In this document: positions 37,448-49,739 of the stretch, piece after piece
Position numbering within the stretch: the first letter of the stretch is position 1
How the letters are laid out: every line of letters begins with the position of its first letter
Assembly (NCBI GenBank): GCA_032878915.1
Contig: JAVQMG010000132.1
Location: 23,921,501-23,985,500, forward strand
Origin: Castanopsis chinensis
Taxonomy: Eukaryota; Streptophyta; Magnoliopsida; Fagales; Fagaceae
DNA length: 64,000 nucleotides
Reading direction: 5' to 3'
The notes under the pieces: model-generated
The model's database searches: none
Told to the model about the DNA's origin: nothing
What the model saw: only the letters and a program-made list of their open reading frames with translations
Made by a program: the position numbers and the translations under genes

Positions 37448-40400
37448 CTATTCTGAATCTTCTTCACTTTCAATGGCAGGAATTCTGCGGAAACGAGCGA
37501 AGTATCGCATATATGATACTTCACTTTTATTTGGTGTCACTGATCTCTTACGCTTAGCAGAAAACCCTGTCCCGGAAAGTGAATCAAATAAATCTCCCAT
37601 GTCCATTTCCTTTTGGACCCCACTATTCTCATCAGCATAGCTACAAAATCACCCATTGAAGAAGTCAAGAAAAAATAAGGATCAATCAGGTAAGAATTCA
37701 ATGAAAAAAGACAGGAATTTTTTTTTATATATATAATAAATTTTTTTTAAGGCAAGAAAAAGAAAAGAAAAATGTATATAATAAAAGTAACACTTTTTTG
37801 GGTTTTTTTTTTTTTTTTTTAATTTTTTGGGAGGGAGGGGGGAGGGATGTTCAAAGTCAATATTAAAAAGGGTCTGGTTAACCAGTACCCTTAGGGCATC
37901 TGTCAATGGACAATCTTAGAAAAGTTTTAATACTACTTTTATGAAAATATAAAGAAACTGCCAAAAATGTTAGTTAATTTTTTCTTTTCCTATAAAAAGT
38001 TTCTAAAAATATTTTCTAAACCATTGCCCTTAGTGCATCCATTAACATTTCCCTATTGAAAAATACTCTGCAAACACCATAGCATGCATTAGTCATATTT
38101 CAAATTGTCTGGGAAAACATGCAGTACATAAATATACATTCAAGAAATAACAGTGTAGTTTTAACCACATCTTGATAGAAAAGGACACAAGGGTTGATCA
38201 GCTGTCTCCATTCTCCCATTTACATTTTGGAAGTGCTATTCATTCTTGGCTAAGCTTAACTCAACCCAACTCAACTAATTGGGTGCTTTGAAAGTACTAT
38301 TCATTACTTATCAAAATATTACTGAAAAAATATTCAATACTAAGGTGGCCCTGCTGTTACTATTTAAGATATATTAGTACCCAATATGATGATAGACATG
38401 GAGGGAAATAAAATTATAAATAACACATAGGTGAAAGCTTTTGGGCCGAAACTGTATGACAAATTTCTTAAATAAAATGTAAACAAAGGCTGCTAAAGGA
38501 GGCAATGGAAGCCATACCGTTCACGAATGATTTTGAATGCTTCTTTTGTAGCATAAGGCAGGCCTGTCTTTGGATCACGATACCTACAGCATGAAATAAC
38601 AATTCATTAAGAAGTACGGTGGCAGAGTATACCAAGGAACCATTGTCAAACAACTTACATATCAAAGGTCAAAATCAATAAAAGTAATCAATTTAATAGG
38701 GCATCATCAAGTTAACACACACGCGCGTGCATATATATATATATATATTAACTCTGTTCACTTGCTCATTTACAAGTTGAATAAGAGCATTTACTAATTC
38801 TACTACTTCCCACTTCTGAACCAATCAGAAAGAACCTCTAGTTCCAATGTGACACCATACTTATCAGTCCCAAAGAATGAGACACCACTTCTTCTTTGTT
38901 CATAGATATGGAAAATAAATTAAGAAAAAGTGTTTGAAGTAGCACCTAACTACACCATACATCATTCCAAAGAAAAACCTTACTAACATCCCCAACCTCA
39001 AATGACTTTCTATTAATAAAATTATGAGAGCATGCCACCCACTTCAAATAGTCTTCCACAAACCTATGCCATGTCTATGCCTCACAATTAATGTTGTTGA
39101 GCAACCTTGATCATCCATAACTTCAAAGCTATCACCCAGCTTTGTAATCTATCCCTCTCCACTATACTCAAACGAACCCTACAACCAAAAAGTATTTCCT
39201 TTTGATCTAGTCCTAACCTCATTAGTTTTTTACCATTTAATCCATGGACAATCAAAGCTGCAGGTTCATGTCATTTAGCAAAAATACTTGAGAGAACAAC
39301 AGAAAGTCAATTGCCAATGACAAAAATTAACAATCTTCCTTATCAAGTCATTTTATTAATGATTTTTTTCTTGTAAAAACTATATTACTAAATCAAGGGT
39401 TAACCATGCACCATAGAACATCATTAAAAACCATATGTTCTCCAGTTGTACTTGTAAAGAAATCAGCAACATTTTTAGGCTTTGCATTTGAATGTTATTT
39501 CCTACAGAAATATCTTTAGGGAAATCACTGACCACCAAATCAGAAATTCAGCTCTTACCTGGCAGGCAAACCAGTAACTGCACATACAGCCTTCTCTGGA
39601 TCTGGAAAGAAATTTAATTAGAATACATAAATCAAAAGCATAGCCAGAGAATATGATCAAGAACTCCCTAACTGCCACCAAAGAATGTGAAATGCATCTA
39701 AGTGTGCTTTTAAGCGCAAAGACACAAATTATTTTTCGTTTCACCTTATTAGACTTAAGCTTGAGGATTAATACTCTTTTAGGAAGAAGAAAATGAGGCA
39801 AGAGGGGGGTGGGGGGAGGTGGAGGGGGAAGTGAAGGAAAGAGAGAGAAACTAAGGACAAAAAAAAGGAGGATGAAAAGTTGGAACCTTTAATAAAGTAA
39901 GGTTACCATAAAACAGGGTCAATGTTTATCTTTCTTTTTCTTTTTTTGGATAAATCAGTGTAAATGTTTACCTTCAAAGTATCTGCATCTTAAGAAGCCA
40001 GAGTTTTGCCAAAAAAGGAGCAAGAAAGGGCATACCCCTGAACGCAGGAAGTATACAAACGAAGTGACGAACGAAAAAGATATTCAAGAAGAAAAAACCA
40101 AAAAAATTATCTAAAATTGTTGTTATCCAGGAACTGTAACAAGTTCGAGGAGAATGAAATAGTAGCTAAAGTCCATCTGTATAAAGCCTTCAAAAAAGAG
40201 AACTTCAACTTTGATAAAGGTAACTCCTTCCCCCCAAAACAACGCACATTCCTTTATCTCCATATGCATGACATTAAACAAACGCCTTTCTAAAACTCCA
40301 GCTTTATAGATAATATATTAATATTAAAGCTCTTAAAGAGCCATTGTGAACTGAATCTTTGTGATCTTCATCCTAATAGACAACTCACTTCAACTACAGG

Positions 40401-43079
40401 AAGCTATGCAGCTTTGTTTCTTTAATAAAAAGCAGGTGCAAAGTCAAAGGTATATGTGAATCATATCAGAGAGCTTTAGAAGTTCTAAACTTCGTTTGTA
40501 GTACGAATACACAGTTGAGCAGAAATATAGCAGCAGTATCTCAAATGATGATAGAAACTTCAGGTAGCATCATTTACATAAAAACAAGACTGATCTACAG
40601 CTGAATTTGGCAAGTGCACTCTTGTGGATCATTATGAGGAGCAGGATGCCTAAAGATTAACTATGCGATTTAGCAGGACAATAGATCCACTTTTAAGATC
40701 GTGGCACAGGGGTCTAAAGGTTTATCTTCAATCCCTGGCTTAGGAAGGCGACTGACACAAGGAGGTAATTTATTGCTAGTGGCAGGGACAAAGCTTAACA
40801 TGCATAAAAATAGCAGAGACTGTATGGCTTAATATTTGAGAAAAAAAGAAAGAAAAAGAAAACAGCACTGTCAACCATTGGCAATCTTGTATGGGAATGA
40901 TTTGTATACAATCAAATTTTGCATAAAGGTACTCTTTTTAAAATAATAATAATAATGAGGTACCAGTATTATTGAAAAAAGGAAAGGTCGTGAACACAAG
41001 ATGCATACACAAACTTAACTAAAGAATATAATGAGAAAAAATTAGGCTCTAAAAGGAAGAGGGCATATAAAATCATTTGCATAAATATATTTATAAAAAG
41101 AAAGCGTTCTCACCATGATGTTAAAATGAAGACAAGCACATAAAGGTAACTTACAAGGAACAGGTGTTGTAGAAATCTCTGACAGAAATGACAATCCTTT
41201 ACTGAATTCTAAATATGAAGAACCTGAACAGAATTTATAGATCAACATTAATTTAATCCAACTTGAATTAATTTTGCAGCAAAATAAAACTTTGTGCACT
41301 CAATTTGTTGTCTAAACCAATATGTAAATTAAATTATGAAGGAAAGCTTACCATCCTTTGAAAAATATCGTATCTGCGGGCCACTGTAGACAGCTTTATG
41401 CACAATTGCTCTTTTCTTAACTTCTTCCTCCCTTGCTAAAACACGCTCCAAGTTCCTCAAGTTCATGATTTCTGCAAAATTATAACCAATGCCATTCAAG
41501 TATAGATCATACAGAAAGTAAAAGCTTCACAAATTCATAACATATAAGTAAAAAGTTTCCAGAAATCCTCAAATCATCTCCTAAAACTGAGTATTAAGAG
41601 TAAAAACCTGTTTGAGCTGCTTCCAAGAGCATCTCTTCTTGGGTCATCTTCTTCTCCTCTCCTTCCTTTTTCCTTTTTATTGGCTGAAAATTCATCCCAA
41701 CTTGAATGATTGCATGTCTTTAGATTTGAAAATGCTACTCATGCAAATTTTACAAGTAGCAAAGTCTTGACAAATCAAATGAACTAAGGAAGCAGTGAGC
41801 AATGCCACTAAGGATTAGAATAACATATTCAAGAATATGACCCAGCTCATCCATGAGAATCTTAAAATAAACCTATTCAAGTACTAAATATCAATTAGGG
41901 TTTTTGCAAAGTGAGAATGGAAAAATAAATAAAAAATTCTTTCTCAGACATGCATTTGAGCTAATTAAATAGTTGAATTTGCCCAACTTCAAAAAGGATA
42001 TCCCCAAGATACATTACATCATATATTTTTAATTGATTTTATCAATATGAGATGCCAGTGGTGATAGTATAAGTTTAAGTCTCTGCAAACAGCCTTTTAT
42101 TTCTTCAAAATTAAGTGAACTTCTTATTCATCATGACCATCATTCCATTTAAACAACAAGCAAGTCTTTAATCATAACCGGAAGTATGCCCAGAAAGAAA
42201 TGCTATAATAGGACAGACAACTGACCTTCATTGTTGCTTGCAGAGCTGCACGTATTGCATCTCTCTCAGCTTGCCTAACAATGACCGAAGTTCTAGTAGA
42301 TTTCCTGATCGTCCTCTCCCCTTCATTGTCATCAGGGCCATCATGGTGTTCACGGGAGCCAGACTTTTGAGCTGGTTTTTCATCATTGGGATCGGCTTCT
42401 AACTTCGAGAGGTCTTTCTTTTTCTTTTTCCTCTTCGCCAGAGTCTTTCCGGGGAATATTAGTCTCCTCTTTGGACGTGTCCTATAAGAAAACCCAACAT
42501 TTAGAAACACACCCAAATTGATAGTATCTTAAAACATCATTTGTTTTAGCCAATAGAAACTAAACCTGTCCTCAGCATCGTTTTCTACTTCTTCATCTGG
42601 CTCAGGCTCCTAAATAACATGATAACAAAACAAAACAAAAAAGAAAAATCTTTAGCAGGATGACTACATTTTAGACTGTTCAATTTCTAAACAAGAGCCC
42701 TTTAGACCGGCCTCTAAACTGACCCCACCCGCCAGAACAAGTTATCGGGTAATCTAGGGGCATTGCATTCACCCTTGGCGGGTTAAGTAATTTATGCTCA
42801 TGCCCAGAAGCTATATTCTAGTCTGTTAAACTAAACTAAGCTCATTTTTGGTTTAATTAGCTTAAAATTGGGGTTATGTACAGCTTAATTTAGCATTACA
42901 GAAAAAAAAAAAAGTAAAATTGTTAAGAAAGAAAGTATAAGGAAGCTCTCACATCTTCATCAAAGTCACTATCAAACTCATCAGCAACCTCTTGCTCTTC
43001 TTCATAATTAACATCATTCTCTTCCTGCAAATCACATATATATAACATAGTTAATTTCCAAGTTAACAATATTAGAAAC

Positions 43080-43119
<40 letters not shown>

Positions 43120-43284
43120 TACATCTTTAAGAGCCTCTTGATTCCAGAAAAGCTCGTCTTCTTCAATTTCCTCGTCGAGCAGCTTCGTCATTCTCTTCCC
43201 TCTCGTTGGTCGAGAGGTGCGATCGAGGAATACATGTGCTTCTTCTTGTTCTTGTTCTTGATCTTGCTCTTTAGAGGTCGCCAT
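37448..43284 (-). CDS. SWC2: SWR1 complex subunit 2 (SWC2/YL1-like), complete spliced gene
   Basis: Part of the nuclear SWR1 remodeller; YL1/Swc2 binds H2A.Z-H2B and helps swap it into nucleosomes. Exons in coding order: 43123-43284, 42953-43024, 42566-42609, 42226-42481, 41608-41683, 41352-41471, 41155-41223, 39559-39601, 38518-38583, 37448-37640. All junctions are GT-AG and phases fit, giving 366 residues ending ...SEEDSE with TAG at 37450-37448. Landmarks: FLDRTSRPTRGKRMTKLLDE at residues 19-38, acidic stretch in exon 2, basic KRKKKKKDLSK, KSTRTSVIVRQAERDAIRAA, and the C-terminal YL1-C domain (YPEKAVCAVTGLPARYRDPK, then TGLPYATKEAF). I chose the ATG at 43284 (MATSKEQDQ); an in-frame ATG at 43317 is possible but less family-like. 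Intron 1 carries a (CT)n run. Confidence 0.95.
43085..43115. repeat. (GA)n/(CT)n microsatellite in SWC2 intron 1
   Basis: About 15 GA units lie just downstream of the intron 1 donor (43122-43121) inside a 98-bp intron. On the transcript strand it is a CU-rich tract, which could serve as the pyrimidine-rich part of a very short intron. Length is likely to vary between individuals. Confidence 0.85.
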
Positions 43285-43619
43285 CACAGGCCAAGACAGT
43301 GTGACACAGAGAATCAATCTACTAGAGCGAGCGAACTATCCAATTTCAAAAACGTATGAACTTTGTTATGTTCAGTTCTCGTCTAGGGCTTCTTTTCTCT
43401 TCTCTGTTTAAAACACGCACACTGGTCTGTGGTTTCTTTTTGTTTTTTTTCGATGGGATCGGATCGAAACGAAGAAGAAGGTGGAAAGTGGTTGCGTTTT
43501 TAAGATGGGCTTCGAGAGCCTACTCACTCCTAAAGCCCATTTAAGAAGAGATTTGGCATTTGGGCTTGGTTTGGAAAAAAACACAAAACGTTGCCCCGCC
43601 GCCAGTCCCATTTTAACTT

Positions 43620-44070
43620 AGGATTCTTGTGTTTCTCAGGGACCTGATTATAGGCCATAAGTTGTTAGTAATTTCAATTTAAAGTTATTACTAAAATTAC
43701 TATTTTGCCTACTAATAATAACCATTAACAATGTTGAAATATATCTAACAAATAGAAATTGATAAAACACAATCCAAATAAGAATGCAGACACAGAGAGA
43801 CTAGAAGAAAAGTTACCATATTGGGAGAAGTGGCTTTTGGTTTTGAACATTCTTTTGTGAAAGACTATCAAATATACTAGCTAATCAATGAACACGATAT
43901 TTTTGAACAGTTAGCCCTTTGTGTATATCAAGACAATAGAATTCACATAGCTCATTTTTCGAACATATTTCGTTCTTATGGTTTTATTTATTTCGGCCCT
44001 GAACATATCCTGGTAAATTCATGAAGTGCTTTAGATAATTCTACATTAAAACTCTTAAGGAAGCGGCCCA
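43620..44070. other. Left flank of the hAT element, possibly the distal end of the copia element
   Basis: If the hAT is removed, this stretch reads straight into 49594 onward, about 150 bp downstream of the copia polyprotein end. It would then hold the 3' UTR or 3' LTR of the copia element. I could not match it to a second LTR copy, so this remains inference. Confidence 0.35.
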
Positions 44071-44622
44071 CTTCACACTAGAGATGGCAATTTTGCCCTG
44101 CCCCGCTCGACCCACTAATCCTCGCTTCGCCCCATGCGGGTTTTCCCCATCTCGCAAAGGTGGTGGGGCAAGGATGGGGCGAGATTTTAAACCCGCACCA
44201 TGGGATAGGGTGGGGATGAGTTTACACTTTTTAGACCCACCCCACCCCGCATTAATAAGAGTTAAATTGTATTTTTTTCATACTCTAAAACCCTACTATT
44301 TAAACTAAAATATCATCGGTTTATTTTATTCCATCTAACGTGGCTCTCTACCTCTTTTTCCTCTCTAGCAAAGTTGGAAATAAAGTACCAATTTTAACAT
44401 TTTCTTTTATTTTTATTAGAAGTAAATTTATATACTATTGAATTACTGATTTCATTCATACGTCTTTCTCAACTTAGATTTCATCATGAACATAATATAA
44501 TTTTTTTTTTAATGAGGTACGATTCTGAGACTCTAAATGTTTGTGGGTGTGTGGGCATTTGGCTATTATGAGGTACAGGTTTGAGACTCTGAGATAGCTT
44601 TAGTCCAGGTCAATGTTATTCA

Positions 44623-46402
44623 TAATATATTGGTGAAAATCACATTTTCGTCCCTACATTTTCACTCGATTCCCACTTTAGTCTCTAACTTTTATTTGCA
44701 CCACTTTTAGTCCCTATTCTGGAAAACACGTCTCGTTTTCGTCTCTGCTGTTACATCAGAAACGGAAAATGTACACGTGGCAAACAGAGTGCTTAGTTGA
44801 GTTGACGTGGCCATTAAAATAATAATAAAAAATGTCACGTCAGTATCTAAATTAAAAAAATTAATTTATTAATTTTAACTAAATAAAAAAATTTAAAAAC
44901 AGAATTAAAAACAAAAAATCACATGAATTGAGATCTGGGTGTGTCTTGAACAAGAACAATAAAAACACAAACCCAGAAATTTAAAAAAAAAAAAATCCAT
45001 CAAAATCAAAATCAAAAGAAATCGAAAGTTCAGATCGGAAAAGAAAGCAGTGGCATCTCTTCCGATTTCAACCCATCCCCTCCACTTCTCTTCCCTTCTC
45101 CTACTTCCACTCATCTTCTTCACCATCACAAATAGCCCCAACCCTCTTTTCTTCACCAATCTCTGTCTCAGCAACAATTATTCTTACAACAACAATTACA
45201 ACAGCAACAACATCAGCATCAGCATCAGCATCATCATCAGAAGCAAAATGACCTTCTTGCCCCTCCATCTCCATCTCCATCTCCATCTTTTTCCTCGTCT
45301 TCCACGCCGTACAAGCGAGCGACCCTTGTGACACCAACCTCAACCTTAACCTCAACCTCCATCTTCTCTGCAACCTTCTCCGCCTTTTCGACACCAAATC
45401 CTCCACAAACCCAATCTCCTCCGCCGACCCCAGTGAGTCCACCTCCACCACCGAAGTAACGGCGGCGGCACCCTTCTTCACCGGTAACGGCAACCTTAAC
45501 GCCCGGGCCAGATCAGCACGGTTCAAATTAACACGAACTGACTCAACATAGTTACAACGACCTTGGGAACTGCAATTAGCAATGAGCTGAGCGAGAAGGT
45601 CGGTACGAAGAGACCTATTGAACTCAATATGAATGAAATCCCACAAATTGAGGTGCCTTAAAAGCTTCTTGAGGCTCAGAAAGTCTAGGGTTTTAAAGGG
45701 CAAAAAGGAAATTGGGTTGAGGATTTCCATTAGGGCTTTGAATTTCTTGTGGGACTTTTCAAGAGAGATTCGGCACTTATGGGCATTCTTCTTATTTCGC
45801 TTTGGGGCTCGGCGAGAGAAGACATGGTAGTGGGAGTTAGTAGCGGCGGCGGTGGCTTTGGGAGAGAAGAGTGGGGTTGGTTCATCTTGGATTGCAGGTG
45901 TTTGATCCTGCAATGGGTCTTCAATTTGAAGGGTTAGGGTTAGTGGGGATTGGGGATCATGATATTGTTGATCTTGCGGATGGTTTGGTTGAGTTTGATG
46001 GATTTTTTTTTTTTTTTTTTAAATTTCTAGGTTTGTGATATTGAGTCTGGGTTTGTGTTCTTGTTGTTCTTGTTCAAGACACACTTAGATCTCAATTTAA
46101 GTAATTTTTGGTTTTTAATTCTGTTTTTATTTATTTTTATTTAGTTAAAATTAATAAATTAATTTTTTTTTAATTTAGATGCTGACGTGGCATTTTTTAT
46201 TATTATTTTACTGGCCACGTCAGCTTAACAATGCACTCCGTTTGCCACGTGTGCATTTTCCGTTTCTGATGTAACGATAAGGACGAATATGAGACACATT
46301 TTCCAGAATAGGGACTAAAAGTGGTGGAAATAAAAGTTAGGGACCAAAGTGGGAATTGGGTGAAAATGTAGGGACGAAAATGTGGTTTTCACCTAATATA
46401 TT
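44623..46402. mobile_element. Mutator-like element (Pack-MULE candidate) nested in the hAT
   Basis: The element spans 44632-46393 (1762 bp), flanked by exact 9-bp duplications TAATATATT (44623-44631 and 46394-46402), diagnostic of Mutator-like elements. Inverted arms of about 350-370 bp (44632-44985 and 46021-46393) begin GGTGAAAATCACATTTTCGT and, reverse-complemented, GGTGAAAACCACATTTTCGT. Between them lies about 1 kb of GC-richer, gene-like sequence with no transposase, which fits a captured host fragment. Confidence 0.9.
45101..45913 (-). CDS. Unidentified ORF inside the Pack-MULE candidate (captured gene fragment?)
   Basis: 270 codons uninterrupted. Residues of about 50-155 look like ordinary globular protein (FKALMEILNPISFLPFKTLD, LLRHLNLWDFIHIEFNRSLR, NYVESVRVNLNRADLARALR). 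The N-terminus is basic. The last 90 residues are low complexity (RRRWRLRLRLRL-like, MEMEMEMEG, DDDADADAD) and may be read-through of non-coding text. The opposite strand over 45050-45331 is also open, with a leader-like hydrophobic start, so the coding strand is not settled. I do not recognise the source gene. Confidence 0.5.
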   Translation of the reverse strand: MQDQTPAIQDEPTPLFSPKATAAATNSHYHVFSRRAPKRNKKNAHKCRISLEKSHKKFKALMEILNPISFLPFKTLDFLSLKKLLRHLNLWDFIHIEFNRSLRTDLLAQLIANCSSQGRCNYVESVRVNLNRADLARALRLPLPVKKGAAAVTSVVEVDSLGSAEEIGFVEDLVSKRRRRLQRRWRLRLRLRLVSQGSLACTAWKTRKKMEMEMEMEGQEGHFASDDDADADADVVAVVIVVVRIIVAETEIGEEKRVGAICDGEEDEWK

Positions 46403-46930
46403 TAATTGTTTAACGATGTTATTCAAACCCAAATGTCAAGGGTCATCTAATCTTTGTTGGTATGGCACAGTAAGACATACCTAATCTAGAGCTATAATTT
46501 GAACAAATGTATATTCAAACAAGTTTATCAAAATATATATGAACCTAATATGGAGTTATAATCCGTTCAAATCCTATAAGTTGTTATTGTGCCATATATT
46601 CAAAATGTCCTTGATTTGTTCAAATTATTAGCATTATAAGAATGAGATTTGTTCAAATATATATGAACCTAATTCGGAGTTATAATTTGATCCAATTTGA
46701 TCAAAAAATATATAGTCTAGATTAGTTCCAAATAAAAGTAGAGTTTGAAGCTATATATATGAATCACAAATAAAAGCTCATTCATAAAATAAAAGCTCCA
46801 GATTAGGTTAAAACTCACTGTTTCATTTTATTCATTTAATTTTTTTTCTTTCCCATTATTTTATATTATCTTTGTTGGAGAAATATAGTTTGTCCATTAC
46901 TAAGTTGCTAAATTAACATCAGGAAAAAAA

Positions 46931-49234
46931 ATGACTTCACATGAAAACATTGGTAACTCCAATCCATCTGGCAACAATCAATTTCCTTTGATATTAGATG
47001 AAGATAATGTAACCTTGTCATCACCTTTGCTGAATATGCCAAAAGATGTCCAAGTAGTCCAGCCTAGCAATGAGATAATTGAAGAAGAGGGGACGTACAA
47101 ATCAATTATTTGGAATCATTTTAAGAGAAAGAGAGTTGATGAGAAAGACAAGGCTGAGTGCAATTATTGTAAGAAATTGCTAGTAAGGGGATCCAATTAT
47201 GGCACTAAACATTTGTATGACCACATGAAAATATGTCCAAGGAGAAAGTTTCAAGACATTAGGGATATGAATCAAAAAAATTTGGCAAGGGATCAAAATA
47301 AAGTGGATTCAATGGCGGGTGTGAATGCTTATAATTTTGATCAAGATGTATCAAGAAATGAACTTGCTCGTATGATCATCTTGCATGAGTATCCCATCTC
47401 AATAGTTGACCATATTGGTTTTAGAAAATATCCAACTTCTCTTCAACCATTGTTTAGAATTGTTTCTAGGAATACAATCAAGGACATTTTAAGCATCTAT
47501 GAGAAAGAAAGGGAGAAATCAAAGCTCGAAATTGATAAGAATCAGGGTAGAATTTCTATTACCACTGATATATGGACTTCACAAAACAAAAGGCGAGGAT
47601 TTATGGTTGTAACAGCACACTTCATTGATGGTTTGTGGAGATTACAAAGCCCAATTATAAGGTACTTTTTTTAAAGTATATATTCATTTTTATGTTTTAA
47701 TTAAAGCATTTTCAAATGTTTTATGAACTTATGTCATTGTTGGTTCTAATTATTTAAATTTCTTATTTATGATTTATTTATATGCCATCTCCATATACAA
47801 AAGAAGTGCTTTCTAGAGTCCTTCTAAATAATTTGTTAGAGTGGAATATTGATAGGAAGTTATCTACTATGACTATGGACAATTGCAGTACCAATGATGT
47901 TGTTATAAAAATTATCTTAGATGAGCTTCAATGTGGTGTAGTAATTATGCGTGAATCAATGTTGCATATGTGTTATACAGCACATGTTCTTAATTTGATT
48001 GTTTATGATGGTTTGGATGTAATTGAATCATGCATTAAAAAAGTTTGAGAAAGTGTGAGATTTTGGACTGCATCAACAAAGAGAAGGCAAAAGTTTGAAG
48101 AGACAACCCAATAAGCACATGTTGAATGTACCAAAGAACCAGCCCTTGATTGTAAGACTCGTTCGAAATCTACCTATCTCATGCTTTCTATTGCTATAAA
48201 GTATCAAAATGTCTTTTATCGATTGAACATATATGAGTCATCTTATAAGTGCATTCCAACGGAGGAAGAATGGGAGATGGCAAGTAATATATGTGAGAGA
48301 TTGACAGTGTTTCACAAGGTTTCAGAGTTATTCTCAGGTATCTCATACCCTACAGCTAATTTTTTTTTCCCGAGGTGTGTAAAATAAAAATAGCTTTGAA
48401 TTCTTGGTTTACGAGCACAAGTGATGTGATTAGGAGTATGTCATTTAAAATGTTGGAAAAATTTGATTGTTATTGGAATGTGATTCATGGTGTTATGGCC
48501 GTAGCAACCCAAGATATAAGATTGAATCGTTAGGATATTATTTTCCAATAATTTATGATGGTGAAGCTGATAATGAAATTCAAAGGGTTAGAAATTTTTG
48601 TTATGAAATGATTTATGACTACAGTTTTGGGAGAATGGGTAGGGAAGGTACTTGTGGCCCTTGTGTGGGAGAGGAACCGGCAAGTTAATGACTCCCTTAT
48701 GGATTTTGAAAGATATCTTAGTTAGAAAAAAAGGGGTAGGAATATTAAATTGGAGTTGGACCATTACCTTGGGGATGATTTAATGCCAAGAATTGTAGAT
48801 TTTGATATTTTGGCATGGTGAAAATCTAATGGGCCATAGTATCCTACTTTGCAACGTATTGCAAGGGATATCATTGTCAATCCAATGTCAATTGTTGCCT
48901 CAAAGTCATCATTTAGCACAAGTGGTCGATTGTTAAGTCCACATCGCAGTAAACTTCATCAAAAGACTGTGGAGGCATTAATGTGTGCTCAAAATTGGTG
49001 ATGGGCTGAAATTAATGGTAAATAAATTTACTAGTTTAATTATACAATGATTTATGTTGCTGCATTCTTTATTATATTTTTCAATTGTTTGATTGAATTT
49101 ATTTTATCTTTTTTTTAGGCTTTTCATCTACCATAGATTGAGTTGAAGATACATTCCAAAATATCTTGAATGATTATGATGATGATGAAGAAAGTGGTGT
49201 CACAATAATGGAAGAAAGTGGAGATTCTTTTTAA
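46931..49234 (+). pseudogene. hAT transposase (BED zinc finger / hATC), decayed
   Basis: Starts MTSHENIGNSNPSG. A BED zinc finger is near residues 55-100 (IIWNHFKRK, AECNYCKKLL, TKHLYDHMKICP). Then come RISITTDIWTSQNKRRGFMV and, in a second segment, MPSPYTKEVLSRVLLN and LSTMTMDNCSTNDVV. The C-terminal hATC dimerisation domain lies at 48750-49010 (ELDHYLGDDLMPR, IVNPMSIVASKSSFSTSGRL, LSPHRSKLHQKTVEAL). Premature stops (near 48050, 48384, 48822, 48999 and in the last exon) and frame changes show it is inactive. A GT-AG intron at about 49019-49119 fits the last exon. Confidence 0.88.
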
Positions 49235-49739
49235 AGAACTAGGCAATTTTTATTTTGTTATGTGTTAGGAGTTTGGATTATTTTATTGTGTTATACTATG
49301 AGATTTTTTTGTGATATTGTCTTGTTAAACATTTAGATAGTATTATTCAGTTTTTGCTAAAAATTAGTTTGATTTGATAGGATAAATTTATTTATAATTT
49401 CAAATATATTTTTGTTATTGAAAAAATAGTAATAGTTGTAGGGAAAATTAACAAGAAATAGAGTTTTACGGGGTGAGACAAGGATTCGCGGGGCCTTAAG
49501 GGGCGGGGATGGGACAAGAAAAATCCATGCAGGGCTGGGGCGAAAACCCCATCATTTGCCCCGCCCCGCCATATTGCCATCCTTACTTCACACTTATATA
49601 GGTGACTCTTATTAAGAATATCTTACTATACCTCACTTGGTTTTCCAAGATATAAGAATCATTAAAAGCAAAGCTTTTCTTGAACATCACTTACAAGCAT
49701 CATTATTTCATCATAGGAATGGGCGATAAATGTTATCTC

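Larger units (their letters stand above)
44071..49593 (+). mobile_element. hAT DNA transposon, 5.5 kb, with exact 8-bp target duplication
   Basis: The element spans 44079-49585. Both flanks are CTTCACAC (44071-44078 and 49586-49593), an exact 8-bp duplication as expected for hAT. The ends are TAGAGATGGCAA and, reverse-complemented, TAAGGATGGCAA. Both subterminal regions are rich in GGGGCGGGG-type motifs (44095-44250 and 49470-49570), typical of plant hAT elements. It carries a decayed transposase on plus (46931-49234) and a nested Mutator-like element (44632-46393). Confidence 0.93.

Noticed and set aside
42172..42516. 114-codon minus-strand ORF as a separate gene
   Set aside because: It is exon 4 of SWC2 extended into both introns; splice sites at 42481 and 42226 give the family sequence.
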